From Kineosporia sp. A_224 (lineage in GTDB: Bacteria; Actinomycetota; Actinomycetes; Actinomycetales; Kineosporiaceae), in assembly GCF_002198655.1 (NCBI RefSeq), contig NZ_MWLN01000204.1, positions 25,628 to 80,275 on the forward strand: a DNA stretch of 54,648 nucleotides. The letters are read 5' to 3'. Positions 34,245 through 44,463 of the stretch are shown here, piece after piece (position 1 is the stretch's first letter; every line of letters starts with the position of its first letter). Under the pieces are notes generated by a model. The model did no database searches, was not told the DNA's origin, and saw only the letters and a list, made by a program, of their open reading frames with translations. Made by a program: the position numbers and the translations under genes.

Positions 34245-34514
34245 ATGTGCCGAAACATCCGCCCCCTGCACAACTTCGCGCCGCCGGCGACGCCGGACGA
34301 GGTGCATGCGGCCGCCGTCCAGTACGTCCGCAAGGTGAGTGGCTCGCCGAAGCCGGCCAAGGACAACACCGAGGCGTTCGACCGGGCCGTCGAGGAGGTC
34401 GCCGCGGCGACCCAGCGGCTGCTCGACGCCCTCGTCGCGCACGGCGCGCCCAAGGACCGGGAGGTCGAGGCGGCCAAGGCGCGGGCGCGGGCCGCGGAGC
34501 GGTACGCGCGCTGA
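34245..34514 (+). CDS. DUF2277 family protein
   Basis: The protein has 89 residues. MCRNIRPLHNFAPPATPDEV, AVQYVRKVSGSPKPAKDN and AFDRAVEEVAAATQRLLDAL are diagnostic of DUF2277, a widespread small family of unknown role. TAGCGT (34232-34237) ends seven bases before the ATG, so it is probably leaderless. Confidence 0.93.
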   Translation: MCRNIRPLHNFAPPATPDEVHAAAVQYVRKVSGSPKPAKDNTEAFDRAVEEVAAATQRLLDALVAHGAPKDREVEAAKARARAAERYAR

Positions 34515-34515
34515 G

Positions 34516-34559
34516 TGCGACGGGGCTGCGACGGGGCTGCGACGGGGCTGCGACCGGGA
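34516..34559. repeat. 11-bp tandem repeat, three copies plus partial
   Basis: TGCGACGGGGC at 34516, 34527 and 34538, then a degenerate fourth copy. It lies directly after the DUF2277 stop region. Confidence 0.75.
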
Positions 34560-34623
34560 CCGCGCCCGGGCGGTGACCCGCTGGTGACCCGGCGGTGACC
34601 GCGGCTGCCTAGCGTCCGGCCGC

Positions 34624-35718
34624 ATGACCTCGACGACCCTCCGCCGTGCCCTGCCCGCGGCCCTCGTCCCCGTTCTGCTGCTGTCCGGCTGCGCCCTGCC
34701 GTTCGGGGCGGGCGCCGGCACCGCCGGTCCCACGGACAGCGGTTCCGCCGCACCGTCCCGGCCCGCGCCGAGCGTCACACCGCTCGCGGTGCCGGGCCCA
34801 CCGGCACCCGTCGACTACGCGGGGATGGAGTACACCGTCACCCAGGTCGTCCTCCACGCGCCCTTCGCCGTCGGCGACGCGGTCACCGGGTCGACGGCTG
34901 TCCCGGCACCGTTCCCGTCCGGTGAGCAGCCCGGGGTGCTCGTCCGGTTCAAGGTGCGGAACACCACCGAGACGTGGCAGCTGTCCTTGGCGCAGATCGG
35001 GCTGACGAAGGGCGGTGACTCCGTCGAGGCGCAGATCCGCCCGTCGCGGGGCGACGAGGTCGTGCAGTCCGGGACGACGGTCGAGGCCTACGCGTACCTC
35101 GACACCGTCGACCCGGCGTCGCTCGACGGCTGGACCCTCGACGTCCACGAGTCCGGGACCGTCCCCGCGGTCTTCCCGGCCGCGGGTGCGCCGGCCGCCA
35201 CCCCGGCCTACCCGGTGCCGGCGACCGTCGGGCCGGTCGGGAAGGTCCTCACCGGCAACGGCGGCGGTGGCGCCACGGTCACGGTGACGGACGCCGCGTA
35301 CGGGCTCGACGGGCTGCCCGCGTACGGCGGCCGGGCCCGCACGGGGACCCGCTTCCTGAACCTGCGGCTGCGGGTGGCCCACCGCCAGGTCCCGACGTAC
35401 TACGCCACCGGCGTCTACTTCACCTTCCGCCAGGACCTGCGGGCCGTGGTCGACGGGGTCTCGGTGCCGATGAAGCGCTGCGAGGACGCCGCCAACGGCC
35501 AGGAGAACAGCACCCTGCTCCAGGTCGGGGCCACGGCCGAGGTCGTCTGCGCCGTGGAGGTGCCGGTCGGCGCGGCCACCGTGGCGGTGTCGGCCGGCGA
35601 CCCCGGCAGGGGCAGAGCCGCCGTGCGGACCGCGCCGGTGACGTCCCCGGCGCTGCCACCGGTCGACTCCGAGGCACCCGCGGCGTCCGGTTCCGCGTCC
35701 CCGACCGCGGCGGCCTGA
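34624..35718 (+). CDS. Lipoprotein with tandem beta-sandwich domains (DUF4352-like)
   Basis: The protein has 364 residues. The lipobox LLSGC gives a lipidated Cys at about residue 22. After a Thr/Pro/Ser-rich linker come two similar beta-rich units beginning VDYAGMEYTVTQVVLHAPF and GGGGATVTVTDAAYGLDGLP, each with a FKVRN- or LNLRLRV-type strand, resembling the immunoglobulin-like DUF4352 fold. A Ser/Thr/Ala-rich tail ends it. The role is probably extracytoplasmic binding. TAGCGT (34610-34615) ends eight bases before the ATG. Confidence 0.75.
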   Translation: MTSTTLRRALPAALVPVLLLSGCALPFGAGAGTAGPTDSGSAAPSRPAPSVTPLAVPGPPAPVDYAGMEYTVTQVVLHAPFAVGDAVTGSTAVPAPFPSGEQPGVLVRFKVRNTTETWQLSLAQIGLTKGGDSVEAQIRPSRGDEVVQSGTTVEAYAYLDTVDPASLDGWTLDVHESGTVPAVFPAAGAPAATPAYPVPATVGPVGKVLTGNGGGGATVTVTDAAYGLDGLPAYGGRARTGTRFLNLRLRVAHRQVPTYYATGVYFTFRQDLRAVVDGVSVPMKRCEDAANGQENSTLLQVGATAEVVCAVEVPVGAATVAVSAGDPGRGRAAVRTAPVTSPALPPVDSEAPAASGSASPTAAA

Positions 35719-35720
35719 CC

Positions 35721-36266
35721 GTGGCCGCGCGCGTCGTCGTCCAGCTGCCGACCGGGCCGCTGCTCCCGGCCCCGCCGCCGGTCGCGGGACCGCCGCAGGA
35801 CGTCGTCTGGAGGCTCGCCGTGCGCTCGGAGACGGCGTCCGTCATGGTCGCCCAGACCGTGACGATCGCGCAGGACGGTGAGTGGGAGCTGCGGACCCGG
35901 GTGGACGTCGCCGCCGGCGCCGCGCGGCGCCGGCGGCAGGTGCAGGGCCGGGTCGTCCTCGACCTCGACGGGCCCGGCGGCGGCCGCGTCGTCCTCATCG
36001 GCAGGCCGCAGACGCTCGCCAGGACGACACCGTCCGCGGTGTGGTTCGACCGCGGCACGGAACCCGGGCTCGGGTCGCTGCTCCCGCTGCTGCGGGCCGG
36101 GGGCCGGGCGCACCACGGGATCGCCACCTCGACCCGCCGGCACCTGTTCCTGTGGTCGACGGAGCACGACGTCGGCCCGACGACGACGTGGGGCGCCCGG
36201 GCGTCGGTGCGCCGGACGCCGCCCGGGTGCCGGGCGGCGCCCGGGCCGCCCCACCCGTCGCGATAG
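35721..36266 (+). CDS. Hypothetical protein
   Basis: The product has 181 residues of no recognised family. The start GTG follows the lipoprotein stop by two bases, which implies an operon. It has beta-strand-like stretches ([53 protein letters not shown]) and a basic, Pro-rich C-terminus. No signal peptide or membrane segment is visible. The codon pattern fits a real gene, but the C-terminal 30 residues overlap the promoter region of purL. Confidence 0.5.
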   Translation: MAARVVVQLPTGPLLPAPPPVAGPPQDVVWRLAVRSETASVMVAQTVTIAQDGEWELRTRVDVAAGAARRRRQVQGRVVLDLDGPGGGRVVLIGRPQTLARTTPSAVWFDRGTEPGLGSLLPLLRAGGRAHHGIATSTRRHLFLWSTEHDVGPTTTWGARASVRRTPPGCRAAPGPPHPSR

Positions 36267-36310
36267 CGTGGGCGCCGTCCGACCCCGCGCATCCCCCTGG
36301 ACCGGAGACC

Positions 36311-38662
36311 GTGACCAGCGCCGAGACGACCGAGTCGACCGCACCGACCCCATCGACCGTCGGCGGACCGACCCTCGACACCGTCGAGCAGGCCACGACG
36401 ACGCCCGACGTCGTCCAGCCGTACCGCGACCTCGGCCTCAAGGAGGACGAGTACGACCGGATCCGGGAGATCCTCGGCCGCCGCCCGACGTCGTCCGAGC
36501 TCGCCATGTACTCGGTCATGTGGTCCGAGCACTGCTCGTACAAGTCGAGCAAGGTGCACCTGCGCCAGTTCGGCGACAAGACGACCGAGGAGATGCGCTC
36601 CAAGCTCCTCGTCGGGATCGGCGAGAACGCCGGCGTCATCGACATCGGCAACGGCTGGGCCGTGACCTTCAAGGTCGAGAGTCACAACCACCCGTCGTTC
36701 GTCGAGCCCTACCAGGGCGCCGCGACGGGCGTCGGCGGCATCGTCCGGGACATCATCTCGATGGGCGCCCGGCCGGTCGCCGTCATGGACTCCCTGCGCT
36801 TCGGCGACCTGCACCACCCGGACACCCAGCGGGTCGCGCCCGGTGTCGTCGCCGGCGTCGGCGGCTACGGCAACTGCCTGGGCCTGGCGAACATCGGCGG
36901 CGAGGTCGCGTTCGACCCCTGCTACCAGGGCAACCCGCTCGTCAACGCGCTCGCCCTCGGCGTCCTGCGGCACGACGAGATCCACCTCGCGAACGCGACC
37001 GGCCTGGGCAACCTCGTCGTCCTCTTCGGCGCCCGCACCGGCGGCGACGGCATCGGCGGCGCCTCGATCCTCGCGAGCGAGACCTTCGAGGAGGGCGGCC
37101 CGACGAAGCGCCCGGCCGTCCAGGTCGGGGACCCGTTCGCGGAGAAGGTGCTCATCGAGTGCTGCCTCGAGCTCTTCGCGGCCGAGGTCGTCACGGGGAT
37201 CCAGGACCTCGGCGCGGCCGGGCTGTCGTGCGCGTTCAGCGAGCTCGCGAGCAACGGGGACGGCGGCATGCTCGCCATGCTCGACGACGTCCCGCTGCGC
37301 GACCCCTCGCTGCGCCCCGAGGAGATCCTCATGAGCGAGTCGCAGGAGCGGATGATGGCCGTCGTCCGGCCCGCCGACCTCGACACGTTCCTGAAGATCA
37401 CGACGAAATGGGACGTCGAGGCGACCGTCGTCGGCGAGGTCACCGACACCGGGCGGCTCGTCGTCCGCTGGCGCGGGCAGACGATCGTCGACGTCCCGCC
37501 GCGGACCGTCGCCCACGAGGGCCCGGTCTACCACCGCCCGTACGCCCGGCCGGCCTGGCTCGACGCGCGGCAGGCGGACGTCCCCGACGCGCTGCCCCGG
37601 CCCGCCTCCGGTGACGAGCTGCGGGCCCTCCTGCTCCGGATGGTCGGCTCGCCGAACCTCTGCAGCCGGGCGTGGGTCACCGACCAGTACGACCGGTACG
37701 TCCGCGGCAACACGGCGCTCGCGATGCCGGACGACGCGGGCGTCGTGCGGGTCGACGAGGAGACCGGGCTCGGCGTCGCGATCGCCATGGACTGCAACGG
37801 CCGCTTCGGTGCGCTCGACCCCTACGAGGGGGCGCGCCTGGCGCTCGCGGAGGCGTACCGCAACGTCGTCACCGCCGGCGCCCGGCCGGCCGGTGTCACC
37901 GACTGCCTGAACTTCGGCTCGCCCGAGCACCCGGACTCGATGTGGCAGTTCGAGCGGGCCGTCACGGGCCTGGCCGACGGCTGCCTCGAGCTGGGGATCC
38001 CGGTGACCGGCGGCAACGTGTCGTTCTACAACTCCACGGGCGACGTCGCGATCCACCCGACGCCCGTCGTCGGCGTCCTCGGGGTGCTCGACGACGTCGC
38101 GCGCCGGACGCCGTCCGGCTGGCGCGAGCCCGGGCAGGCGGTCTACCTGCTGGGCACGACCCGCGAGGAGCTGGCCGGTTCGGAGTGGGCGTGGGTCGAG
38201 CACGCCCACCTCGGCGGCCTGCCCCCGGCGGTCGACCTCGGCGCCGAGCGCACCCTCGGCGACGTGCTCGTCGCGGCGGCGCACGAGGGCCTCGTGTCGG
38301 CCGCCCACGACGTCTCCGACGGCGGCCTCGCGCAGACCCTCGTCGAGGCCTGCCTGCGGTACGGCGTCGGCGCCCGGGTGCGGCTCGACGAGGTCTGCGC
38401 GCGGGACGGCGTCACGCCCTTCGTCGCGCTCTTCGCCGAGTCGACGGCGCGCGCTGTCGTCGCCGTGCCGGCGGACCGGCAGGCCCGGTTCGCCGACCTG
38501 TGCGCCGCGCAGGGCTACCCGCTCGCCCGGATCGGCAGCGTCGACGACGCCGCCGGGCCGGACGGCGGCCCGGGCCTGACCGTCGAGGGCCTGTTCACGC
38601 TGTCGCTCGAGGAGCTGGCGGCGGCCCACAGCGGGACGCTGCCGGCGGTCTTCGGCGCCTGA
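36311..38662 (+). CDS. purL: FGAM synthase large subunit PurL
   Basis: This catalytic subunit works with PurS and PurQ to turn FGAR into FGAM using ATP and ammonia. It has 783 residues, the size of small-type Pur[19 protein letters not shown] near residue 75, [44 protein letters not shown] and [15 protein letters not shown] are family motifs. The first 30 residues are Thr/Ser-rich and variable. GTG at 36311 follows a GGAG; TAGCGT about 45 bases upstream (36264) may be its -10. Confidence 0.97.
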   Translation: MTSAETTESTAPTPSTVGGPTLDTVEQATTTPDVVQPYRDLGLKEDEYDRIREILGRRPTSSELAMYSVMWSEHCSYKSSKVHLRQFGDKTTEEMRSKLLVGIGENAGVIDIGNGWAVTFKVESHNHPSFVEPYQGAATGVGGIVRDIISMGARPVAVMDSLRFGDLHHPDTQRVAPGVVAGVGGYGNCLGLANIGGEVAFDPCYQGNPLVNALALGVLRHDEIHLANATGLGNLVVLFGARTGGDGIGGASILASETFEEGGPTKRPAVQVGDPFAEKVLIECCLELFAAEVVTGIQDLGAAGLSCAFSELASNGDGGMLAMLDDVPLRDPSLRPEEILMSESQERMMAVVRPADLDTFLKITTKWDVEATVVGEVTDTGRLVVRWRGQTIVDVPPRTVAHEGPVYHRPYARPAWLDARQADVPDALPRPASGDELRALLLRMVGSPNLCSRAWVTDQYDRYVRGNTALAMPDDAGVVRVDEETGLGVAIAMDCNGRFGALDPYEGARLALAEAYRNVVTAGARPAGVTDCLNFGSPEHPDSMWQFERAVTGLADGCLELGIPVTGGNVSFYNSTGDVAIHPTPVVGVLGVLDDVARRTPSGWREPGQAVYLLGTTREELAGSEWAWVEHAHLGGLPPAVDLGAERTLGDVLVAAAHEGLVSAAHDVSDGGLAQTLVEACLRYGVGARVRLDEVCARDGVTPFVALFAESTARAVVAVPADRQARFADLCAAQGYPLARIGSVDDAAGPDGGPGLTVEGLFTLSLEELAAAHSGTLPAVFGA

Positions 38663-38677
38663 GGGCCGGACGGTCGG

Positions 38678-39523
38678 TCAGACGGCGCGGACCAGCGCGA
38701 GCTGGTGGCCGACGGCGACGAGCCGGCCGGTCGAGTCCCAGACGTCCGTCGTCTCGTCGACCGCACCCGCGCCGACGCTGCGGGCGACGTGCCGGACGAC
38801 GACCGGTCCGGGCGCGGGGACGGCCCGGACGAACACCGACAGCTGGAGCGTCGGGACCCAGCCCAGGTGCAGCCCGGGCACGTCGAAGGTCGCCGGTGGC
38901 AGGGCGTCCGCGACGAGGAGCAGGGCGAGCGGGTCGAGGTCGCGGCCGTCGTCGAAGGTCACGTAGCCGCGCAGCTCGCCCGCACCGCTCGGGCTGCCCA
39001 TCGCGAAGCCGAGGGTGGCCGGGTCGAGGCGCTGGTCGAGCGGGCCCATGAGCGGGACGTCGAAGCCCGGCCCCTTCGGCGGCAGCCGGACGCACGCCTC
39101 GCGGTCCGGCATCGGGGGCCGCGCGGGGCCGGGCACGAGCGGGTCGTCCGGCCCGAGGGTGCCCGCCGTGACGAGCGTCTCCAGGCAGGTCGCGCCGTCC
39201 GCGACGAGCCGCGCCCGGACGACGGCCGTCGACCGCCCGCGGCGCAGCACCTCGGTCTCGACGGTGGCCGGGCCGAACGCAGCGGCGGCGGCGAAGGCCC
39301 CCGTGACCGCGACCGGCTCGAGCGCGGGCCGGGCGGCGTCACCGTCGGTGGCCGCACCGCCGCCCGCCGCCGCCAGGGCGGTCATCGCGGCCCGTGTCGT
39401 CACGCTGAGCAGATACCCACCGTTCGCCCGGCCGCCGATCGACCACTGCGGGTCTATCGTGATCGCGAACGTGCCCCCGCCCGTGGCCCGTACCGCTGTC
39501 GCGTCGTCGAAGGCGCTCGTCAC
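38678..39523 (-). CDS. Acyl-CoA thioesterase-like hotdog-fold protein
   Basis: The protein has 281 residues built as a double hotdog. The N-terminal half contains WSIGGRANGGYLLSVTTRAA, typical of TesB-like acyl-CoA thioesterases, and VETEVLRRGRSTAVVRARLV. The C-terminal half has TFDVPGLHLGWVPTLQLSVF and VWDSTGRLVAVGHQLALVR, the ending seen in this family. It should hydrolyse acyl-CoA; chain length is unknown. It converges with purL and is divergent from the second diguanylate cyclase gene. Confidence 0.87.
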   Translation of the reverse strand: MTSAFDDATAVRATGGGTFAITIDPQWSIGGRANGGYLLSVTTRAAMTALAAAGGGAATDGDAARPALEPVAVTGAFAAAAAFGPATVETEVLRRGRSTAVVRARLVADGATCLETLVTAGTLGPDDPLVPGPARPPMPDREACVRLPPKGPGFDVPLMGPLDQRLDPATLGFAMGSPSGAGELRGYVTFDDGRDLDPLALLLVADALPPATFDVPGLHLGWVPTLQLSVFVRAVPAPGPVVVRHVARSVGAGAVDETTDVWDSTGRLVAVGHQLALVRAV

Positions 39524-39591
39524 AGCCGCAGCCTAGGGCGGTCATCCGGGTGCGCCATCAAGGGGGAGCCCGGGGAGGCCGACTCAGGAGC

Positions 39592-41139
39592 ATGAGGCCG
39601 CAGCAGCCAGGTGCCGCGGCCCTGGTGCGGCGGGCCGCCCTCGTCGCGACCGGGGTCTACCTGAGCGCGCTCCTCGTCGGGCCGAGCGGTCACCACATCT
39701 GGCGCGAGCTGGTCCTGCAGGTCCTGGCGATCGAGCTGTGCGCCGCGTACGTCTGGGTGCTCGCGGCCCGTGACCGCAGGCACCGCGGCTGGCGGGTCCC
39801 GGTCGCCGTGTGGATCACCTTCTTCGGGCTCGGGAACGTCGTCGCGAACGCGCACACCGGCGACGTGCAGCCGCAGTGGACCGTCGTCCCCAGCCTGCTC
39901 CTCTACGTCGTCTGCTACCCGTTCGCCGTCGTCGCGGTCGCCATGCTCCTGCGCGGCCGGCTGCGGGCCGCCCGCCCGGGCCCGGCGGTCGACGCCGTCG
40001 TCGGCGCGCTCGCCATCGGGGCCGCGTTCGTCTGCTTCGTCGTCCCGCCGGCGGTGGAGTCGGCGCGCGCGGGCGGCGTCCCGGTGGCGCTGATCCTCGC
40101 CTTCCCGATCTGCGACGTCGTCGTCCTCACGCTGCTCGTCGCCGGGATCGCCGTCTCCGGCCCGGAGCGGATCTCCGGCTGGTTCGCCCTGGGGATCGCC
40201 CTGTTCGGCTCTGCGGACTGGTGGTTCGTCGTCCGGATCAGCCTGGGCGACTGGCAGACCGGGACACCCGTCGACGGCGTCTGGGTGCTCGGCGCCGCCG
40301 TCGTCTCGCTGCTCGCCGCGCCGGTGCCCGACGGCAACGGCCGCACGGCGAGCCGCACCTGGAGCGCGGCCGCGCTCGTCGTCCCGTTCGCCGCGTCGTT
40401 GACCGCCCTGACGATCCTCGCGGTCGGCTCCCGGGCCCGGCTGCCGATGGCGGGAGTGGTCCTCGCGGTGACCGCGATCCTCGCCGCCCTCTCCCGGCTG
40501 GCCCTCGCCTACACGTCCGAGCGCCGGCACGCCGAGGCCCACGTGCAGGCCCGCACCGACGAGCTCACCGGGCTGGCGAACCGGCGCGGCCTCTACGAGG
40601 CGCTGGACGCCGCCCTCGAGCCGCCGCTCGCCGTGCCGGTCGTCGTCCTGCTCGGGGACCTCGACCGGTTCAAGCAGGTCAACGACACCCTGGGGCACTC
40701 CGCCGGGGACGACCTGCTCCGCGAGGCGGCGCTGCGGCTGCTGGCCTGCGTGCCGGAGGACGCCGTGCTCGCCCGTCTCGGCGGCGACGAGTTCGCGGTC
40801 CTCCTGCCCGTGCCGGACGGCGACCCGCGCGACGGCGGGCACGCCCTCGCGCTGGCGCTGGTGCGCACGCTGGACGCGCCGTTCTCGGTCGGCGGCGTGC
40901 GGGTGTCGGTCTCGGTGACGTTCGGCGTGGCGCACGCCCCGGACGACGACGGGCCGGTCGCGCGCGGCGACCTGCTGCACCGGGCCGACCTGGCGATGTA
41001 CTCGGCGAAGCGGACGCCGCGCCGTGTCGCCGTGCACGGGCGGCCTCCCGGCGACGCGCCGCAGGACGTCCACGCGGGCACGCACGGCGTCCCGCGGCCG
41101 GCCGGCGAGCCCTCCGGACTGCCCGCTCCCGGGGCCTGA
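39592..41139 (+). CDS. Membrane GGDEF diguanylate cyclase
   Basis: The protein has 515 residues. The N-terminal 300 carry about eight to nine hydrophobic helices (VVPSLLLYVVCYPFAVVAVA, ALILAFPICDVVVLTLLVAG, WSAAALVVPFAASLTALTIL). The C-terminal GGDEF domain shows RTDELTGLANRRGLYEAL, LLGDLDRFKQVNDTLGHSAGD and LARLGGDEFAVLLP (GGDEF at 397-401). It should synthesise cyclic di-GMP; no clear RxxD inhibitory site precedes the active site. No periplasmic sensor domain is recognisable. The ATG at 39592 is very close to an AGGAG (39586-39590), so the start is slightly uncertain. Confidence 0.9.
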   Translation: MRPQQPGAAALVRRAALVATGVYLSALLVGPSGHHIWRELVLQVLAIELCAAYVWVLAARDRRHRGWRVPVAVWITFFGLGNVVANAHTGDVQPQWTVVPSLLLYVVCYPFAVVAVAMLLRGRLRAARPGPAVDAVVGALAIGAAFVCFVVPPAVESARAGGVPVALILAFPICDVVVLTLLVAGIAVSGPERISGWFALGIALFGSADWWFVVRISLGDWQTGTPVDGVWVLGAAVVSLLAAPVPDGNGRTASRTWSAAALVVPFAASLTALTILAVGSRARLPMAGVVLAVTAILAALSRLALAYTSERRHAEAHVQARTDELTGLANRRGLYEALDAALEPPLAVPVVVLLGDLDRFKQVNDTLGHSAGDDLLREAALRLLACVPEDAVLARLGGDEFAVLLPVPDGDPRDGGHALALALVRTLDAPFSVGGVRVSVSVTFGVAHAPDDDGPVARGDLLHRADLAMYSAKRTPRRVAVHGRPPGDAPQDVHAGTHGVPRPAGEPSGLPAPGA

Positions 41140-41178
41140 CCCGGCGCTGACCCGGCCCTGCCGCCGCCGGGCCGGCCG

Positions 41179-42243
41179 TCAGCGCGGCGGCGGGATCTCG
41201 CCCGAGCCCCGGCGCACGAGCGTCGTCGGCACGACGTGCAGCTGGGTCGGTGACGTGTCGCCGGCGAGCCGGGAGAACAGGACGCTCGCGGCGAGCTTGC
41301 CGATCGCCGTCGGGTCCTGGGCGACGACGGTGACGCCGGGCGTCACGAGGTCGGCGAGCGGGAAGTCGTCGAAGCCGACGAGCGCGACCGTGCGCTCGGC
41401 GCCGAGCCGGCGCAGCGCGCGCAGGGCCCCGATCGTCACGAGGTTCTGCGCGGTGAACAGCGCCGTCGGCGGGTTCGGCCGGGTGAGCAGCGTGGACGTC
41501 GCGCCGTCCGCGACCCCGGTGTCGGTGAGGTCGTGGACGACGATCGACGGGTCGATCTCGAAGCCCGCGGCGGCGAACGCGTCGAGGTAACCCTGGTAGC
41601 GCTCGCTCGCCGTCCAGATCGCCTGCCGGTCCCCGAGGAAGGCGACCCGGCGATGGCCGCCGGCGAACAGGTGCCGGACGCCCTCGGCGGCACCGCTGCG
41701 GTTCGTCGCGACGACGGAGTCGACGTCGACACCGCGGCAGGCCCGGTCGACGCAGACGACCGCCGTCCCGGCCCGCACCTCAGCCTCGAGGTAGGACTGG
41801 TCGTCGCTCGCGGGCACGAGGATGAGGCCGTCGGCGCGGCGGGCGGCGAAGGCCCGGGCCAGCTCCCGCTCGCGCTCCGGGTCCTCGTCGAGGCTCGCGG
41901 AGAAGACGACGACGCCGCGCGGCATGGCGACGTCCTCGACCGCGCGCTGCAGCGCCGACGAGAACGGGTTGGCGACGTCCTCGACGAGCAGGCCGACCGT
42001 CGCCGTCTTGCCGTCGGCGCGGCGCAGGCTGCTCGCCCCGACGTTCGGGCGGAAGTCCAGCTCGGCGACCGCACGCCGGACCCGGTCGGCGAGGGCGGGG
42101 GAGACGCCCGGCTCTGCGTTGACGACCCGGGAGACGGTCTTGAGGCTCACCCCGGCGCGGGCGGCGACGTCCCGCATCGTCGGGCGGCGGAACTCGCCCC
42201 CGTCGACGCCCGCTCGGGCGGTGTCGTCGGTGGAGGCGCTCAT
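41179..42243 (-). CDS. LacI-family transcriptional regulator
   Basis: The protein has 354 residues. The N-terminal HTH and hinge are PTMRDVAARAGVSLKTVSRV and NAEPGVSPALADRVRRAVAE. The sugar-binding-type domain follows with VGLLVEDVANPFSSALQRAV, GLILVPASDDQSYL and TVALVGFDDFPLADLVTPGV. No sugar transport genes are adjacent, so the target is unclear. A palindrome about 125 bases upstream of its start is a candidate autoregulatory site. Confidence 0.94.
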   Translation of the reverse strand: MSASTDDTARAGVDGGEFRRPTMRDVAARAGVSLKTVSRVVNAEPGVSPALADRVRRAVAELDFRPNVGASSLRRADGKTATVGLLVEDVANPFSSALQRAVEDVAMPRGVVVFSASLDEDPERERELARAFAARRADGLILVPASDDQSYLEAEVRAGTAVVCVDRACRGVDVDSVVATNRSGAAEGVRHLFAGGHRRVAFLGDRQAIWTASERYQGYLDAFAAAGFEIDPSIVVHDLTDTGVADGATSTLLTRPNPPTALFTAQNLVTIGALRALRRLGAERTVALVGFDDFPLADLVTPGVTVVAQDPTAIGKLAASVLFSRLAGDTSPTQLHVVPTTLVRRGSGEIPPPR

Positions 42244-42367
42244 CTCGTGGGACCCCTGTCGGCTGTCGCGCCGCGCGGCGCACGTGCATCACGGTCTGGG
42301 GCCGAACCCGACGGGGCGGGGCCGTCGCCACTGACGGTGTCCGGAAGGGCTCATCGTCGCGACTGGC

Positions 42368-42381
42368 TGACAAGGTTGTCA
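42368..42381. promoter_or_regulatory. Palindromic LacI-type operator candidate
   Basis: TGACAA-GG-TTGTCA is a perfect 14-bp palindrome. On the minus strand its edge forms TTGACA, a consensus -35, 125 bases before the LacI-family start. Binding there would block the promoter. Confidence 0.45.
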
Positions 42382-42499
42382 ACCGGTGGCGTGCTCAGGG
42401 ATGCCGTCGTGGCCCCGGGTGCGGGGCACGTCCGGGGGTCGTGCCGGGTCTGCGGTGGATCACGCGTGTTCGCGCCCGCGACCACGTTGTCTGCGACGG

Positions 42500-43288
42500 T
42501 CAGTACGCGGGCTTGCGGTACGCCTGGGCGCTGCCCCGGTCCGGGGCGAAGCCGACGCTGCGGTAGACCCGGCCGGCCGGGTTGGTCGCCTCGGTGACGA
42601 TGACCCAGCGGCGGGCCCCGCGGTCGGCCGCCCAGCGGGCGGCGACGCCGAGCAGGTGGCCCGCCAGGCCGCGGCGCCGGTGCTCGAGCTCGGTCCCGAC
42701 CGACTGGTACCGGGCGTCGTCCCCGCAGCGCACGATCCCGAGGTCGGCGACGAGCACGCCCTCGTGGAAGGCCCCGAACCAGGCCGCGTCGCCGCGCTCG
42801 CAGACGACCCGGCGGGACGCCGTCTGCGCCCGGACGAAGCGTTCGTGCCCTTCGGCGGGGTACTCGCCGGTGCGGGCGTTCTCGCGCTGCTCGTGGGCGG
42901 TGTGCTGCTCCCAGTCCTCGTCCGTGACGAGCCGGTGGACGGTGTAGCCCGGCGGGGCCGGCAGCAGCTCCGGCAGCTCCCGGGTCGTCAGGACGTCGTC
43001 GAGCCCGACCTCGAGGCCGAGGGCTGTCCACGGGGCGAGGTCGGCCGGCAGCCGGGGCAGCCCGAGCGCGACCCACCTCGCCTCGGGGAAGGTCTGCGCG
43101 AAGACGCCGAGCCAGTGCCCGGGGTCGTCGATCCGCGCGTCGTCGAGCACGAAGAGGCAGTGCCCCCAGTGGAAGCTCGGGTTGTTCGGCGTCCGGACGA
43201 CGAGGTGGTCGCCGCGGTCCTCGACGGTCGAGCCCATGAGCACGTCGACGGCGAGGTCGGTGGCCCAGCCGGGCGGGAGGTCGCGCAT
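42500..43288 (-). CDS. GNAT-family N-acetyltransferase
   Basis: The protein has 262 residues. The C-terminal GNAT domain contains VGTELEHRRRGLAGHLLGVA (acetyl-CoA pyrophosphate loop, R-R-x-x-G-L/A) and TNPAGRVYRSVGFAPDRG. The N-terminal half is related to two-domain acetyltransferases (MGSTVEDRGDHLVVRTPNNP). The substrate is unknown. TAGCGT at 43301-43296 on the minus strand ends seven bases before the ATG at 43288, so a leaderless start is favoured over GTG at 43294. Confidence 0.85.
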   Translation of the reverse strand: MRDLPPGWATDLAVDVLMGSTVEDRGDHLVVRTPNNPSFHWGHCLFVLDDARIDDPGHWLGVFAQTFPEARWVALGLPRLPADLAPWTALGLEVGLDDVLTTRELPELLPAPPGYTVHRLVTDEDWEQHTAHEQRENARTGEYPAEGHERFVRAQTASRRVVCERGDAAWFGAFHEGVLVADLGIVRCGDDARYQSVGTELEHRRRGLAGHLLGVAARWAADRGARRWVIVTEATNPAGRVYRSVGFAPDRGSAQAYRKPAY

Positions 43289-43322
43289 GCGCACGACGCT
43301 AGCGGCGGCCGGGCCCGCGGGC

Positions 43323-43994
43323 TCAGGGGTTTACGGCCGGACCGCCGCCTCCGGCGAGCAGCGCCACCGCCGCGGACACGGCCGCGGCCGGGCTGGCGAG
43401 CACCGGGACGCCGCCGCCGGCGAACCGGGCCGCGACCGGGGCCATGCTCGCCTGGGCCAGGACGACGACGTCCACCGTGCCGGAGCGCACGAGGGCCCCG
43501 ACGTGGGCGGCGACTGCGTCGAGGTAGCCGTGCACGTCGCCGGCCTCGAAGAGCGGCCACGCCGCCGGGCACGGTGCGTCGACGAGCGTCGCCCCGCTGC
43601 CCACGGCCGCCGCCTCCGCGCGCAGCAGCGCCCGGGTCGGGCCGACCGTCGACCCCACCGCCGCGACGACACCGACCCGCCCGCCGCCGGCGACCGCGGC
43701 GCGGGCCATCGGCCGGTCGACCCGCAGCACAGGCACGCCTGCCGGCGCCTGCTCGGCCACGGCCCCGATCGTCGAGCAGGTGCAGACGACGACGTCGGCG
43801 CCGGCCGCCGCGAGCTCGCCGACCCGTTCGGCGACCCGGGCCCGGACGGCGTCCACGCCGTCCGCGCGGGCGTCGGCGAGCAGGTCCGCGTCGACGACGT
43901 GCACGTCGTCGACGCCGGGCGCGGCCGCCCGGGAGAGGCCGCGGAACGTCTCCACATGGACCGGCGCGGTGTGCAGGAACCCGAGCGTCGGCAT
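43323..43994 (-). CDS. Asp/Glu/hydantoin racemase-like protein
   Basis: The protein has 223 residues. [16 protein letters not shown] holds the first catalytic-type Cys, [21 protein letters not shown] resembles the central motif, and [15 protein letters not shown] stands where a second Cys motif is usual; the Ala-Gln-Ala-Ser there lacks Cys, so racemase activity is doubtful and a decarboxylase- or isomerase-like role is possible. It lies upstream of the GNAT gene on the same strand, about 34 bases apart. ATG at 43994 begins the fold. Confidence 0.72.
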   Translation of the reverse strand: MPTLGFLHTAPVHVETFRGLSRAAAPGVDDVHVVDADLLADARADGVDAVRARVAERVGELAAAGADVVVCTCSTIGAVAEQAPAGVPVLRVDRPMARAAVAGGGRVGVVAAVGSTVGPTRALLRAEAAAVGSGATLVDAPCPAAWPLFEAGDVHGYLDAVAAHVGALVRSGTVDVVVLAQASMAPVAARFAGGGVPVLASPAAAVSAAVALLAGGGGPAVNP

Positions 43995-44085
43995 GGCGGT
44001 AGTGCACCACGCCGTCGGGGGCGACCACCGGACCGCGGCATCCCCGTGTGGACCGTGCCCCGGCCCGCTTGGCAGGATCGGCGCC

Positions 44086-44454
44086 GTGCCGCCGCGCCGC
44101 AGGATCGACCCCGCCGACGGGCTCGCCGCCGTCACGGCCTGGCGGACGGCGCCCGACGGCGTCCCGCCGCCGCGCCCGGTGCTCGCGACCGCCGTCCGCT
44201 GGACCCTCGCCGAGCTCGCCGACCGCTACCCCGGCGGGGCGTGCGAGGTCCGGGTGCCGCCGTTCGGGGTCGTCCAGTGCATCCCCGGCCCCCGGCACAC
44301 CCGCGGCACCCCGCCGAACGTCGTCGAGACGGACGCCGACACCTGGCTCGCCCTCGCGACCGGCCGCACGACGTGGGCGGACGCCGTCGCGACCGGCCGG
44401 GTCAGCGCGAGCGGCGAGCGGGCCGACCTCTCCGGCCTGCTCCCCCTGGAGTGA
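44086..44454 (+). CDS. Sterol-carrier-family (SCP2-like) protein
   Basis: The protein has 122 residues. [20 protein letters not shown] and [20 protein letters not shown], then [20 protein letters not shown], match the bacterial sterol-carrier family found beside purF in many actinobacteria. It probably binds a lipid or hydrophobic ligand. GTG at 44086 is preceded by CAGGAT ending seven bases earlier. A strong inverted repeat follows the stop. Confidence 0.85.
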   Translation: MPPRRRIDPADGLAAVTAWRTAPDGVPPPRPVLATAVRWTLAELADRYPGGACEVRVPPFGVVQCIPGPRHTRGTPPNVVETDADTWLALATGRTTWADAVATGRVSASGERADLSGLLPLE

Positions 44455-44463
44455 TCCGCTCCT

